This document shows positions 1-11,923 of a stretch of 64,000 nucleotides of DNA, piece by piece. Position 1 is the first letter of the stretch. Each line of letters begins with the position of its first letter. The stretch covers positions 1 to 64,000 of the forward strand of contig JAIXMR010000078.1 in the NCBI GenBank assembly GCA_025677835.1, in the 5' to 3' direction. A model generated the notes under the pieces. The model worked only from the letters and a program-made list of their open reading frames with translations. It was not told the origin of the DNA and searched no databases. The position numbers and the translations under genes were made by a program. Source of the stretch: Sporodiniella umbellata. Lineage: Eukaryota > Mucoromycota > Mucoromycetes > Mucorales > Rhizopodaceae.

Positions 1-224
1 GGTAAGCATTGACAGTCTACACGTGCACTACTGACAGGGCAAAAGATCAATCGAGGGAAGCATATGGAAATAACCCATTTGTGACGTGGTTCATCAAGTT
101 ATTGAATATTTAATAACTTCTGGAAAAGTTTCATTTTGTGTGTTTTTGTTCTCCTTTTTTTTTTTTTTTTTTTTACTCCCCTTCTTTCATTTTGCTATTT
201 AATATTTTCTACTCCTTTACCAAA
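1..224 (+). promoter_or_regulatory. Upstream region of the KCS1-type gene
   Basis: Non-coding sequence before the inferred KCS1 start. It ends in a long poly(T) run (about 158-174) followed by a pyrimidine-rich leader directly before the ATG at 225, a leader style seen in front of several genes in this window. An in-frame ATG at 138 would add 29 residues made mostly of Phe encoded by the T-tract, so I take it as untranslated. No clear TATA box is seen. Confidence 0.4.
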
Positions 225-1378
225 ATGCATAGCAAAGAGTGTCGCATTTCAGACTGCGAATCTTCAGATGAAGAAAGTGAATGGGATTATGAGAGTAGCT
301 CCGATAATGAAAATAGTTCAAGTGATGAATTCAAAGGTCATTATTTTGATCCCACCAAAATCACCACTTCTCTTCCCTTATTGCCCTTTGGCAATCAAGT
401 AGGAGGCCACGCTTCTTTTTTTCGATTCTCCAAGCGAGCGATTTGCAAACCAGTTTCTGCAAGAGAACAGGAGTTTTATGAACACATTGATACCCAACAC
501 CACGAGTTACTACCCTTTACTTCTCAATACATCGGTGTGCTCAACGTCACCTACCGTCACGATCAGGCGGTCCCAGAAGTTTTGTTTGAAAACAACAAGC
601 ACCTGCTTCGTGACTGGAGAGCGTGTCATCGAGCCCGACGACTGTCTCTCAATGGACGTAAAGAGTTTCAAGAGCTTGTTTTACGTGAGGTCTTTTCACC
701 CAAGGCGCTCAAGGAAAGGCTTCTTCAAGCGGAAGACTGGAGACAGCGATTCAATCCGACACCTGAGCTTGTTCACAGTTATTCGGATCGGCATTTATCC
801 CAGAAGAGAAGCCATCCTTGGCCCGAGAAAGGGGGTCGATCGATGCCAAACATGTCCAACTTCAACAAAGGTATGCTCGAACAGGAAGAAAAACCACTAG
901 AGCAGAACTCGCCCATTTTTTCTCCTTGTAACAATAATGAAGACGATACTATATTCGCCATGGACGATATCCTGTTGGAAAAAAAAAACAGTCTGACTCA
1001 GGAAGAACAAGCACCGCCTGTCTTACAGGTTGATTCTTCTTGTCTACATCAGATAGAAAATAAAACAAATAAAGCCAATAGTAATCCATGGTCCCTCCAG
1101 ATCTACAACCGTGATTTGCAAAGAATCAAAAATAGAAAACAAACAAGCGAACAAAAGTACATTTTAATTGAGGATCTAACAGACGGAATAAAATACCCTT
1201 GCGTTTTGGATTTAAAAATGGGTACTCGTCAGTATGGTGTTTACGCCACGCGAGAAAAAATGAAAAGTCAAACAATTAAATGTGAAAAATCAACTAGTAA
1301 ATTACTAGGGGTACGAGTATGTGGTATGCAGGTAATTGTTACATTTTCAATCTTTGTCTCTTTTTTTTTGGGGGGGAA

Positions 1379-1433
<55 letters not shown>

Positions 1434-1997
1434 TTATCAAACAGAAGAAAAGAGGAATGTACATTGATAAGAGCTTGTTAGGTTTATCAAGCCCATCGAA
1501 ATGGATTTCAGTATCAAGATAAATACTATGGTCGTACACTAACCAGTGATACGTTTCGCGATACACTACAGGCATACCTTGATAACGGAAAAGGATGTCA
1601 AATACAGCACATACCTGTCATTGTAAGGAAATTAAGAAGACTGGCAAGAATAGTAAAGACGATGCACGACTATAGGTTCTATGCCTCTTCTTTACTCATG
1701 ATTTACGATGGGGATCCAACAAGTACTCGAAAAGTAGATCTTCGAATTATTGACTTTGCCAACTGTGTCACGTTTGAGGACGTGCAATACAACTATAGCG
1801 AGTTTAGCTATCCACCTAGGAACCAAGGGCCAGACAATGGATATCTTCTCGGTTTAAAAACACTTACTCTTTGTTTTGAATGGATTTATAGATCACAAGG
1901 TGGGCCTGAAGAAGATCTGTTTGTGGAAGGTGACGATGTATTTAGTGACATTTTCGAACCTGCTAATGATGAAGCGATGAGCTCTATATTGTATTAA
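225..1997 (+). CDS. KCS1: Inositol hexakisphosphate kinase (KCS1/IP6K family)
   Basis: Two exons, 225-1331 and 1482-1997 (540 aa), joined in phase 0. The family phosphorylates inositol hexakisphosphate to the pyrophosphate IP7, acting in phosphate sensing and stress signalling. The sequence shows the diagnostic PxxxDxKxG motif (PCVLDLKMG, residues 325-333), the LLGVRVCGMQ segment just before the intron, SSLL (438-441) and the catalytic IDFA (459-462). The N-terminal third is low complexity with a serine/acidic cluster at residues 9-33. I chose ATG 225 over 138 because the longer form only adds a Phe run. The single 150-nt intron carries a (TG)25 microsatellite. It is shorter than yeast Kcs1 but has the full kinase core. 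The end of this gene lies close to the start of the next gene on the same strand. Confidence 0.9.
1381..1431. repeat. (TG)n microsatellite inside the KCS1 intron
   Basis: About 25 uninterrupted TG units fill the middle third of the 150-nt intron (1332-1481). The splice sites on both sides look canonical (GTAATT donor, TTAG acceptor). Confidence 0.95.
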
Positions 1998-2358
1998 CCG
2001 TTTGAAAACACCCACTCACATACTCACTCACATCCTGTATCATATGTACATTATCTCTATACACAGCATTCTTAATGATCATTTTCTTTTTTTTCCTTTA
2101 TTTCTTTTAGTTATTAATAGTAATAAAACCAGAAAGAAAACAGAACATCTTATAATAGCCATTATCGTCCCAAGGAAATCCCCATTGCAACAAGCGGAGC
2201 CAACAGCCTTGACTAGCTTTAGATTTTTTTTTTTTTCTTTCGATTTTTTTTTTTTTTTATTATTGCCTGTCTAATCGTTTGATTTTGATTGAAATGTGTA
2301 ATGTTCAGAGCAAAAAAAAAAGAATACAGTTTCATTGACCTGTTTTTAACTTGATAAG

Positions 2359-5208
2359 CCCAACCTGAAACGCAGTCAACCTTACCGGATGAAGACAATC
2401 CACTGAACGGTTTTAATGAAGATCTATTACAAAATAACATTGATCTCTCTGAAGCGTCGATTGATAATGTCGATTCGATCTTTCACAAATATTTCAGTAT
2501 CTTTCACCCTTCTTTAAGTATGCTTGTCTTGAGACAGAACACACCTGTTTTTATGACTTTGAGTCCTGTGGTTAAGAAATTTGGACTCTCTCCAACCCAT
2601 TTTAATAACTTGTTTCGAATGGTATTGAGTAAAAAGCTAGGTACACCCGCAAAGAAAAAACAGCTGTGTGCACATGTTTGATATACAGCAAGAAAAAAAA
2701 AAAAAAAAAAAAGAGAGCGAGAGAACTGAACTAGAATCTCTCTCTTCCACTTTATACATATTTAGTTCTTAAAAGAAGAGTAGAACTTGTGTCTTTACTT
2801 TTACCAAGAGAGAAAATACCTGAGGAATGCATAATTCGTGCGATTGCAATGATACCCAACCACCCTTTGGATTTATCCAAAAGATTGTTACAATGGATTG
2901 TGTCTGTATACGACATTATCGACTCAGACGAAGGACAGTTTCAAAACACATACCAGATACTGTTTCATTATTTGACAATAGCAGGCATCAGGTACTTTAT
3001 CCTGTGTGCGATAATAGCAATAGGCTTATACGACTATATCTAGAGTTGAAATCTGTCACTTGCTTTATTTTATGACCAAAAGGGAACGTGTCACCCGATT
3101 TCGTGTTAGAAAAGTGTAGGGTGAGAAAAGCAGAAGGGTATATTGAATTAACTGCTTGTGTATATATAGTAAAGAGATGATTGAGAACGAAAGAGACAAT
3201 GGAGCATTGATTGCACTTTTGACAGTCTATAAAAGCTACGATCATACGATTGAGATACCTTACAACGTCCGTTTAAGAGGAGCGACTGTGTTTGAGGTAA
3301 ACAAGACCGACTGATGTTGTATGACTGATGATTTGTTTTAGCATCCAGACCCGCTGAGTAAAGATTACCTGATAAACATTCGAAGGCTATGGACCAACCG
3401 AGAAGAAGAGCTCGATTTGCATCGTCCTACGATTTCGTTCACTGCCTTTAACAAAAAGCGAGCAAGAAAAGACAAGGACATGCCGCCTTCCAACACCGAG
3501 GTAAGTCCAAGCCAAGCGCAGGCTTATGTATGTAACCGATGTTGAATGTAGCAACGCCATCTGGACATTGATGAAGTGTTACGAACTGCGGAAAATGTTG
3601 ACAAGCTAGATGTTTTAGAACAGCTCAACACGGTATTAGAGAACAGGCTGTTGCAACATGTCATTGTGTGTAACCCGGACGAAAGTCTTGTCCTGCGTAT
3701 TGGCTATTGGCTGGACCAACAGTTGCTCTACTTGATTCGATGGCCCAATAGCAAAGACCCTGGAAAGACGGAATTAAAGCAACTGTTGGAAAAGCTCATC
3801 AAACTCACACAGTTTACAAAAGTAAGAAAAAAAAAAAAAAAAAAAAAGATGGGCAGGGGGGATATCAACCACCCGATTTGTAGGCGCAACTTCCTATTGT
3901 CGAAGAATTCTTGAAAGAATACATCAAGAGCTGGAATGGATTTGAAGTTCAAGAAGAGATATTTACTCTGATACCTTATCTTAAACCAGATAGCTTTCAA
4001 CGTATGCAAATAATAACAATAATAATAATAACAATAATACAGAAAAGATGGAGTATTTATCAAAGACAGGTATCTACCGAGACGTTCTCAAACCCCTTGA
4101 AGGTCTTTTCAGCATGTCAGATACGGTCTGGCGAGCCAAACTGATTCTGTGTTACACCGAATGGCTAAAAAACTGGGCGCTACTAGACTGGAAAAAGCAT
4201 ACTGAACTAAAACAAGACGCCGAAAAAGAGGTGGACAGCGTCACCTGGCTTTTTGAAGGGCTGTCGTTTGATACCGACTATTCTATGAGCATGCAAGCGT
4301 TTGTAATGCACGTAGACAGGCTTTGTGTGATTGGTTCGGTTCAAGAAAACGACTCTATCTTGTTCCAACACGCCGCACTTTCTTTCTTTGAGTTTGTAAG
4401 TTAAAGACAAGCAATCTAAAAAAAAAATTTCTTTTTTTTCTTATTCTTTTTTGATAGGTGTCTTTGATCTCAGCCCAACCCAACTTGGTTACACCCACCG
4501 CTCCGTTTGTGTACAAGCACTTTTTTTCTACCTCAGCCATGGCAACGAACCGGATATGTAACATTATCTATCAATATAAGGTTGCGTTTGAAGAGGACGA
4601 GAGCTTGATGGATGAAGAAGATGAACGCTTCCGGGCACTGAACGAGTACATCTCCAGTCTATGCACTGCACTATGGAAGTCGGTTGGCTTCCTAGGCACA
4701 AAGGCGGTGTTTTGTATGTCAAGGTTAGAAAGGAGAAAGTTGACAGGAGTGTGTGTACTGACCCCATACATTATATATACTTTTGCATCTATTTTATAGG
4801 CCGAGTATAGACAAGTTAATTAAAACATGTGGAGAGAGGGGAACGGAGATAGAAAATATGCTATCCCTCACACAGTCGGCTGCTTTAGCAGGATTCTCCA
4901 AAAGATTTATGCAGGTAAAACCAAAGGTTTGAAGGGACGACAGCTCAACACGCGTTAGGGTTTAGAAAAGGATAGGCTTCAGCATGACGAGCCGATAGGT
5001 GCAGATTACCTCAGTCGGCTAGAGAATGTAAGCACATGTTTACCCAGCACTCACTAATTCATAACAGGAAGGTGGTATTGCCATGACATTTCAAGAATAC
5101 CGGATACAGCTCTTGGATCATTTAAAGGAACAGGGCATGACTGGGATATATGACCTGCTTTATTCCAGTATCAAATCGCTCGTCAATAAAAAAAGCGAAG
5201 AGCCATGA
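2359..5208 (+). CDS. Inner kinetochore protein CENP-I / Mis6 / Ctf3 homologue
   Basis: A twelve-exon gene: 2359-2640, 2766-2991, 3044-3115, 3170-3296, 3342-3500, 3552-3821, 3884-4001, 4043-4395, 4458-4723, 4800-4914, 4959-5027, 5068-5208, all in frame (about 731 codons; vertebrate CENP-I is about 750). CENP-I is a subunit of the constitutive centromere-associated network on which the outer kinetochore is built. The call comes from family-typical segments in order: LLQWIVSVYDIID, CHLLYFMTKRERVTRFRVRK, LIALLTVYKSY, LRIGYWLDQQLLYLIRW, LPIVEEFLKEYIKSWNG, LIPYLKPDSF and LCTALWKSVGFLGTKAVF. The 5' end is unresolved: the first exon that reads is open from the acceptor at 2358, has no nearby in-frame ATG, and an upstream exon with the start codon must lie between about 2000 and 2300. 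I could not pin it. The product should be nuclear. Confidence 0.8.
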
Positions 5209-5479
5209 GTATTTTAAATGGCATGGTAGTCGCTCTGTTACACGTTGTGCAGAAAAAGGAAATACACACTCGTGAATTTTTTTCTTTGTCTCGTTTATTT
5301 TATTTTTTATATTTTTATTTCTATTTCTATTTTTTTTTTTTTTTTAAAAAAAAAATTACTAGTTTTGCTATATTCTTGATAGTCTTTCCTTTACTAACTT
5401 ACAAGAAAAAATAAAGACAAGCTAATCATTTACTGTAAGTGTTTGCTGTCTTTATACTTTGTTACTAACTTTATTAAAG
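5209..5479. other. Intergenic region, CENP-I to beta-tubulin
   Basis: 271 bp, with a back-to-back poly(T)/poly(A) block at about 5328-5355. It must hold the CENP-I 3' end and the tubulin promoter. No other feature is seen. Confidence 0.5.
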
Positions 5480-6959
5480 ATGAGAGAAATTATTCACGTA
5501 CAAGTTGGTAAAGAAGAAGAAGAAAAAAAAAAAGGAGATAAAAACAAGGGTTAACTTCTTTTAAAAAGGTCAATGTGGTAACCAAGTCGGTCAAAAGTTC
5601 TGGGAGACCATCTCCCAAGAACATGGTCTGGAAGCCAACGGTGTGTATGCTGGTGATAACGATCTTCAGTTGGAACGCATCAACGTTTTCTTTAACGAAG
5701 GATCCCAAGGACAATACGTTCCTAGGTAAGCCGTCTTTTGTATAGGAGCCAAGACTAACCAAAACAACACCAGATCCGTCTTGGTTGATCTTGAACCCGG
5801 TACTATGGATGCTATTCGCTCCAGCCCTTATGGTAAGCTTTTCCGTCCTGACAACCTCATTTTTGGTCAATCTGGTGCCGGTAATTCTTGGGCCCGTGGT
5901 TATTATACCGAGGGTGCTGAATTGGTTGAATCTGTATTGGATGTCATTCGCAAGGAGGCTGAAAACACAGACTGTCTCCAAGGCTTCCAGCTCTGTCACT
6001 CTTTGGGTGGCGGTACTGGCTCTGGTCTTGGTTCTCTGCTACTTTCCAAGATTCGTGAAGAATACCCCGATCGTATGTTGTGTACGTACTCTGTTGTGCC
6101 TTCTCCCAAGGTCTCGGATACCGTTGTTGAACCCTACAACGCTGTACTCTCTGTTCACCAGCTGGTCGAAAACTGTGATGCCACCTTCTGTATCGATAAC
6201 GAGGCTTTATACGATATCTGCTTCCGTACACTTAAGCTGACCAACCCTGCTTACGGAGAGTTGAACCAGCTCGTGTCTGCTGTCATGTCTGGCGTCTCTA
6301 CCAGTTTGCGTTTCCCCGGCCAGTTGAACTCAGATCTTCGTAAGCTCTTTGTAAACATGGTGCCTTTCCCTCGTCTTCACTTCTTCATGGTCGGTTTCGC
6401 TCCCTTGACCGCTTTCGGTTCTCAACAGTACCGTAACTTGAGCGTGGTCGAATTGACCGCCCAAATGTTTGACGCCCGTAACATGATGGCTGCTTCTGAC
6501 CCTCGTCATGGTCGTTACTTGACCGTAGCCACCATCTTCCGTGGCCGTCTGTCCACCAAGGAAGTCGAAAACCAAATGTTGGCTGTCCAACAAAAGAACT
6601 CTTCTTACTTTGTCGAATGGATCCCCAACGGTGTCAAGACCTCGCTCTGTGATATTCCCCCCGTCGGTCTCAAGATGTCTGGTACCTTTATCGGTAACAG
6701 CACCGCCATTCAAGAACTCTTCAAGCGTGTCAATGAACAATACTCTGCCATGTTCAGAAGAAAGGCTTTCTTGCATTGGTACACTGGTGAAGGTATGGAC
6801 GAAATGGAATTCACTGAGGCTGAATCCAACATGAACGATCTCGTCTCTGAATACCAACAATACCAAGAAGCTACCGCTGAAGAAGAATACTTGGAAGAAG
6901 AAGAGGAGTATCTTGAAGAAGATCAAGAATATCTTGAAGAAGAAGAGGAAGAACAATAA
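5480..6959 (+). CDS. Beta-tubulin
   Basis: Three exons (5480-5507, 5569-5725, 5774-6959; 456 aa). It is the beta subunit of the microtubule heterodimer. The start is fixed by the MREI N-terminal tetrapeptide, the beta-tubulin mRNA autoregulation signal. The nucleotide-binding loop GGGTGSG is at 140-146, and the whole protein aligns by eye with fungal beta-tubulins without gaps. Three residues at the benzimidazole site differ from the common fungal form: Cys165, Tyr167 and Ala198 (usual Ala, Phe, Glu); Phe200 is unchanged. The C-terminal tail is longer than usual and holds three EYLEE units followed by a Glu run, giving a strongly acidic end. The first 28-bp exon and the intron positions near the 5' end are typical of fungal beta-tubulin genes. 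This may be one of several isotypes in the genome. Confidence 0.97.
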
Positions 6960-7351
6960 ACCCTTTCGCACACACACAAACACACTTCAAAAAAAAAGCC
7001 ATGTTTTTCTTTTCTTTTTTTTTGTATATGAAATAACTCTCTCTTCTTACTTGCCAACATCTCTTCTTTTATAGACTTAATATATGCCCCCTTCTCCTAC
7101 CCTCCCCTCCCCCTTTTTTTTTTTTTTTTTTTTTCAAGAAAATAAAACCAACATTTTTATACTCTCTTGAAAAAGAAAAACCAAGTAAGAATCCAAGGAA
7201 AACAAAGCACAGCCAGATTTTGTTTTCAAAAAAAAAAAAAAAAAAAAAAAAAAGGGTATAAAAATCACTTGACTGATTGATAACTACAGCCAGATATTTT
7301 TTCTTTTTTTTTTTTTTTTTTTTTTTTTTTCTTTTTTAATTAATTAGGGAA
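6960..7351. other. Intergenic homopolymer-rich region
   Basis: Contains the beta-tubulin 3' UTR and the promoter of the next gene. Long T-runs lie at about 7113-7134 and 7303-7330, and an A-run at about 7229-7253. No gene or RNA is seen. Confidence 0.5.
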
Positions 7352-9080
7352 ATGACAAACATGAATACTACTGATTCTTCTGTGGATATGGCTGCTGATC
7401 TGATAGAGGCTAATCCTTTTGCTGATGTCACTAGCTCAGTAGCTAAAGAAGGTCAACAGAGTACTGAAGAGAGTTTAAGACATCAGTTTGAGAATGTGGT
7501 TGTAGATGAGCCACAGAGTATCGAGACCGCTTCTCTAGAAGACAGCCAGGTAAGGAGCGATAGATATATGGATGTGAAATAACCATAGATATGTAGTCTG
7601 AATCGCTCCGATTGCCAGAGAGTGGATCAAGACCTGTATTTGAAATAAGCATTGAAGACCCTCAGAAAGTAGGGGATGCCATGAATGCTCATATTATCTA
7701 TAAAGTGAGAACCAAGGTAATCGATCTTTTCCCTATAAGCTTACCACACACACACACACACACACACACACTACATATCTATCTCTATAGATAGATGGAT
7801 AGATAGATATGTACATGTATATCTTGCCCCTATATTCAAATTTTTTTTAAAAACAAAGCGAGGTTTTTTAGACTGATTCACCTGCATTTCGTTCAGAACA
7901 AGTGATTGTAGCTCGACGGTATCGAGACTTTCTCTGGCTTTATAACCAACTGACACTGGGCAACCCGGGAGTGATTGTACCACCTGTGCCAGAGAAACAT
8001 GCCTTGGGTCGTTTCCAAGACGATTTTGTCGAGTCCAGACGGGTGGCGCTCGAACGCTGTTTACAAAAGATGGTAGCACATCCAATGTTGTATGGCGATC
8101 CGGATCTCAAGGTGTTTTTGGAAAGCGAGTCGTTTCATATCGAGAAAAGACAGCGAAGGGCCGAGCCTGAAAAGATGAGTTTCATGCGTTCGTTTGGTGA
8201 GACATTATCGAACGCGGCCACCAGTCCGTTTTCCAAGTTTGTCGAGGTCGATGACTGGTTTGCCTCTAAGCGAAGTCAGCTGGACGCGCTGGAGGCACAG
8301 CTCAAAGGTCTCTTGAAAAGCGTCGAAGGCGTGGTCAAACAACGGAAAGAAGTCGGCTCTGCTACGGCTGAATTTGGTGAAAGCATGTTTCCTTTGGCTT
8401 CGGCCGAGTTGGATCACAATCTGTCCACACATCTCAAAGTCTTGGGTGAAATTCAGAAAAAGATGAAGCAAATCCATCAAGATCAGGCCCAGTACGATAT
8501 CATCACTCTAGAAAATACTATTGACGAATACATTCGTATCATTGGTTCCATTCGAGTAAGAAAAAGAGAGGCTTACGTCTCCTCCTCCTCTTCCCCCCCC
8601 CCTCATTCACCTTTATCCATAGATTTCTTTTCATGCTCGTGTCAAAGCCTATCAGGCCTACCAACAGGCAGACTCGGAATTACAAAGAAAGACCGCTTTA
8701 TTTGACAAGACCAAGGCCCAGCAAAAAAATAAACCAGAAAAGATGGCCGCTTTCCAACAAGAAATCAATGAGGCCAGGCAAAAAGTAGAAGATCTTGAAC
8801 AAGAATTTCAAGACGTCTCTCAATTAATCAGAAGCGAGTTGGACCGTTTTGATAGAGAAAAAGTAGAGGACTTTAGAGACAGCGTTCAACAGTTTCTTCA
8901 TAGTATGATCGAACATCAAAAACAGGTACTTGATCCATCCCTGTCTATCTTTGCCTTTTTTTTTTTTTTTTATTGGCTTATCGCTTTTAATAGATCGTTG
9001 CCTTGTGGGAAAGCTATTTTGAACAAACAGAAGGATTACAAGAAGAACAAGAAGAGGAAGAAGAGGAGTCCGGGGTTTAA
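7352..9080 (+). CDS. VPS5: Retromer sorting nexin, Vps5/SNX1 type (PX-BAR)
   Basis: Five exons (7352-7549, 7597-7716, 7872-8555, 8623-8925, 8994-9080; 463 aa). The protein binds PI3P on endosomes and, with a second PX-BAR partner, forms the membrane-bending half of retromer for endosome-to-Golgi recycling. The sequence shows a short acidic N-terminus with an NPF motif, then a PX domain beginning at VFEISIEDPQKVGD and containing VARRYRDFLWLYNQL (the phosphoinositide-binding RRY) and the polyproline loop VPPVPEK. A coiled-coil BAR region follows (from about FVEVDDWFASKRSQL to the end). The KVGD...YKVRTK signature at the start of PX separates Vps5/SNX1 from Mvp1 and Snx4. The protein ends in a Glu-rich tail. 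The intron at 7717-7871 carries CA and GATA microsatellites. Confidence 0.9.
7744..7812. repeat. (CA)n and (TAGA)n microsatellites inside the VPS5 intron
   Basis: A CA run (about 7745-7771) is followed by repeated TAGA/GATA units (about 7786-7810), both inside the second VPS5 intron. Confidence 0.85.
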
Positions 9081-9230
9081 AATAGCCAATCAATAAAACA
9101 CAAACAGGGCGGTCGTCTGTAGATTTATGTGTGTGTGTGTGTCATTTTCTATTTTTTATTTTCCGTTTTTCATTTATTTTTTGTTTTTTTTTTTTTTTTA
9201 TTATTTCTTCACGCATAAAACAAAGTAGCA

Positions 9231-9921
9231 ATGGTTAATTTATCTTTGCGTTCTATTCAAGCAGTCATCTTGTTAGATGGTGAGGGAAATCGCGTACTTG
9301 CCAAGTATTACGATGCCGAAAAGACGAATCTCAAACAACAAAAGCAGTTTGAAAAAGGGTTGTTTGAAAAAACCAAGCGGGCTCAAGGTAATGCCACTCT
9401 TTCTGAAAAGAATGGCTTGGTAATTTCTTATATATATATATTTTTTTTAGGGGAGGTCATCTTGTATGATAATCAGATTGTTTTGTACCGCTCCAACATT
9501 GACATTTTTTTCTATGTGGTCGGTTCAATGGAAGAAAATGAATTGATATTGGTGAGCATGTTGAACGCTTTCTATGACGCTGTTTCTACGCTATTGAGGT
9601 ACTCTTTTTTTTTTTTGTGTGTGTCTATTGACTCGAAAGCGATAGATATCAAGTAGAGAAACGATCTGTGATGGATAATTTGGATCTGGTTATCTTGTGC
9701 CTTGACGAAACCGTAGACGAAGGGTAGCCAAAACAAGTGCAATCCTAAGCAATATACTAACGTTTGTTCCCAGTGTCATTTTAGAAACAGACTCTAATGC
9801 TATTGTTGGTCGAGTCTCCAAGCCACGTATGGATATGGTGGATATCCCATTCTCTGAGCAAACTTTATTACAAGCCTACCAATCAGCCAAAGACAAATTT
9901 GCCAGCCAATTGTTACGATAA
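9231..9921 (+). CDS. RET3: Coatomer subunit zeta (zeta-COP)
   Basis: Four exons (9231-9387, 9451-9598, 9646-9723, 9774-9921; 176 aa, the usual length for zeta-COP). It is the small subunit of the COPI coat that returns cargo from Golgi to ER. The longin-like fold is recognised from SIQAVILLDGEGNRVLAKYY at residues 7-26, the beta-strand segment around IVLYRSNIDIFFYVVGS, LNAFYDAVSTLLRYQVEKR, LDLVILCLDETVDEGVI and the late segment AIVGRVSKPRMD. The start ATG gives the typical short N-terminus. Phases of all three introns (1, 1, 0-type continuation with shared codons) restore one frame. The 5' UTR holds a T-run just before the start. Confidence 0.93.
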
Positions 9922-10118
9922 ACAAAAAAAGAAGGCCTTCTTTTCCTCTCTACTTTCACCCCCTCTTTTTTTTTTTTTTACTATATACACGTCTTATTAA
10001 ACAAACAAACAACACACCAAAAATATACTTTTTGTCAACAAAATAACTATCAAAAAAAGAAATAGAAAGAGAGCGAGCGCGCTTATTTACATTGATTTCG
10101 GGAGAAAGCACTTATGAA

Positions 10119-10149
<31 letters not shown>

Positions 10150-10310
10150 CGGAAAAGAAGAAAAAGCATAAACTCTAATTGTGTCAGTTGAATAGAAAAT
10201 AGGAGTAAAAAGAGGCTGCTTAACATAAACAAAAAATAAACAAGAACCATAAAGAAATTTTTCTAGATTTTTTGAAATGAAAAATAAAAGCAATAACAAT
10301 AATAATAATC

Positions 10311-10348
<38 letters not shown>

Positions 10349-10819
10349 AAAACAAATAGAGTCTTTTTGTTTTCTGGGCTTTTTTTCTACTTGTCGTCTT
10401 TGGTTTGTTATGCAATTCATGTCCAAATATGTTTAAATTTTGTGAGACGCTTTTTTTTCTCTCTTATGGAAGCTGTTGTGCTCTTGTTTATTTTTAACCC
10501 TGAAAATAACAGAGACACAAAATAGTTGAACACAAGCATCGTTTTTAGCGTGTGTGTGTGTGTGTATCAAAAGAAGCCCCTTAATAAGACTCCTAAATTA
10601 TGACAGATTTCGGCTTGCATTTTAATTTTAAAGCGTGAGTTTTTTTTTTTCTTGTTGATAGCGTTTATGACTTGCTATCCCTTTTATATCACAACGTCTC
10701 TTTGTGTGCGTATTTAAATAAACAGTCTATTTTCGCTGTTACTATTATTTTTATTATTATTAGCCTATCATCCCTCTTTACTCCTCTGTCCCCCCACCCC
10801 TTATTTTTATTTTTTTTAG
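9922..10819. other. Intergenic region with microsatellites
   Basis: No coding or RNA gene seen. It holds GT repeats (about 10118-10142 and 10549-10564), an imperfect AAT repeat (about 10297-10345) and several T-runs. The T-rich right part is the promoter of the zinc-finger gene. Confidence 0.5.
10297..10345. repeat. Imperfect (AAT)n microsatellite
   Basis: About 15 trinucleotide units with a few interruptions, on a T-rich background. Confidence 0.85.
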
Positions 10820-10827
10820 TATAAAAG
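10820..10827 (+). promoter_or_regulatory. Probable TATA box of the zinc-finger gene
   Basis: TATAAAAG lies 188 bp before the ATG at 11015 and is followed by a long pyrimidine-rich leader. Position and context fit a core promoter; this is inference. Confidence 0.5.
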
Positions 10828-11014
10828 CCAAAGGCTTACTTTTTCTTTTTTAGTTGCTCTTTTCTTTTTTTATAGACAATCTTCTTCCTTTTTCTTTTAA
10901 AGAAATTTCCTTTCATTTTTACAAGAAGCCTTTCTTTTTTCTTTTCCATTTTTTTTTTTTTTCGGTTTTTTTCCGCATAATAATTACAATAGCCACCATC
11001 CATAATAATAATAA

Positions 11015-11923
<909 letters not shown>

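Noticed and set aside
138..224. In-frame ATG upstream of the KCS1 start
   Set aside because: It adds only a poly-Phe stretch encoded by the T-tract of the leader; ATG 225 begins normal protein sequence.
2002..2274. 90-codon open frame after KCS1
   Set aside because: Low-complexity and homopolymer ends; no conserved motif. It may overlap the missing CENP-I first exon but cannot be joined convincingly.
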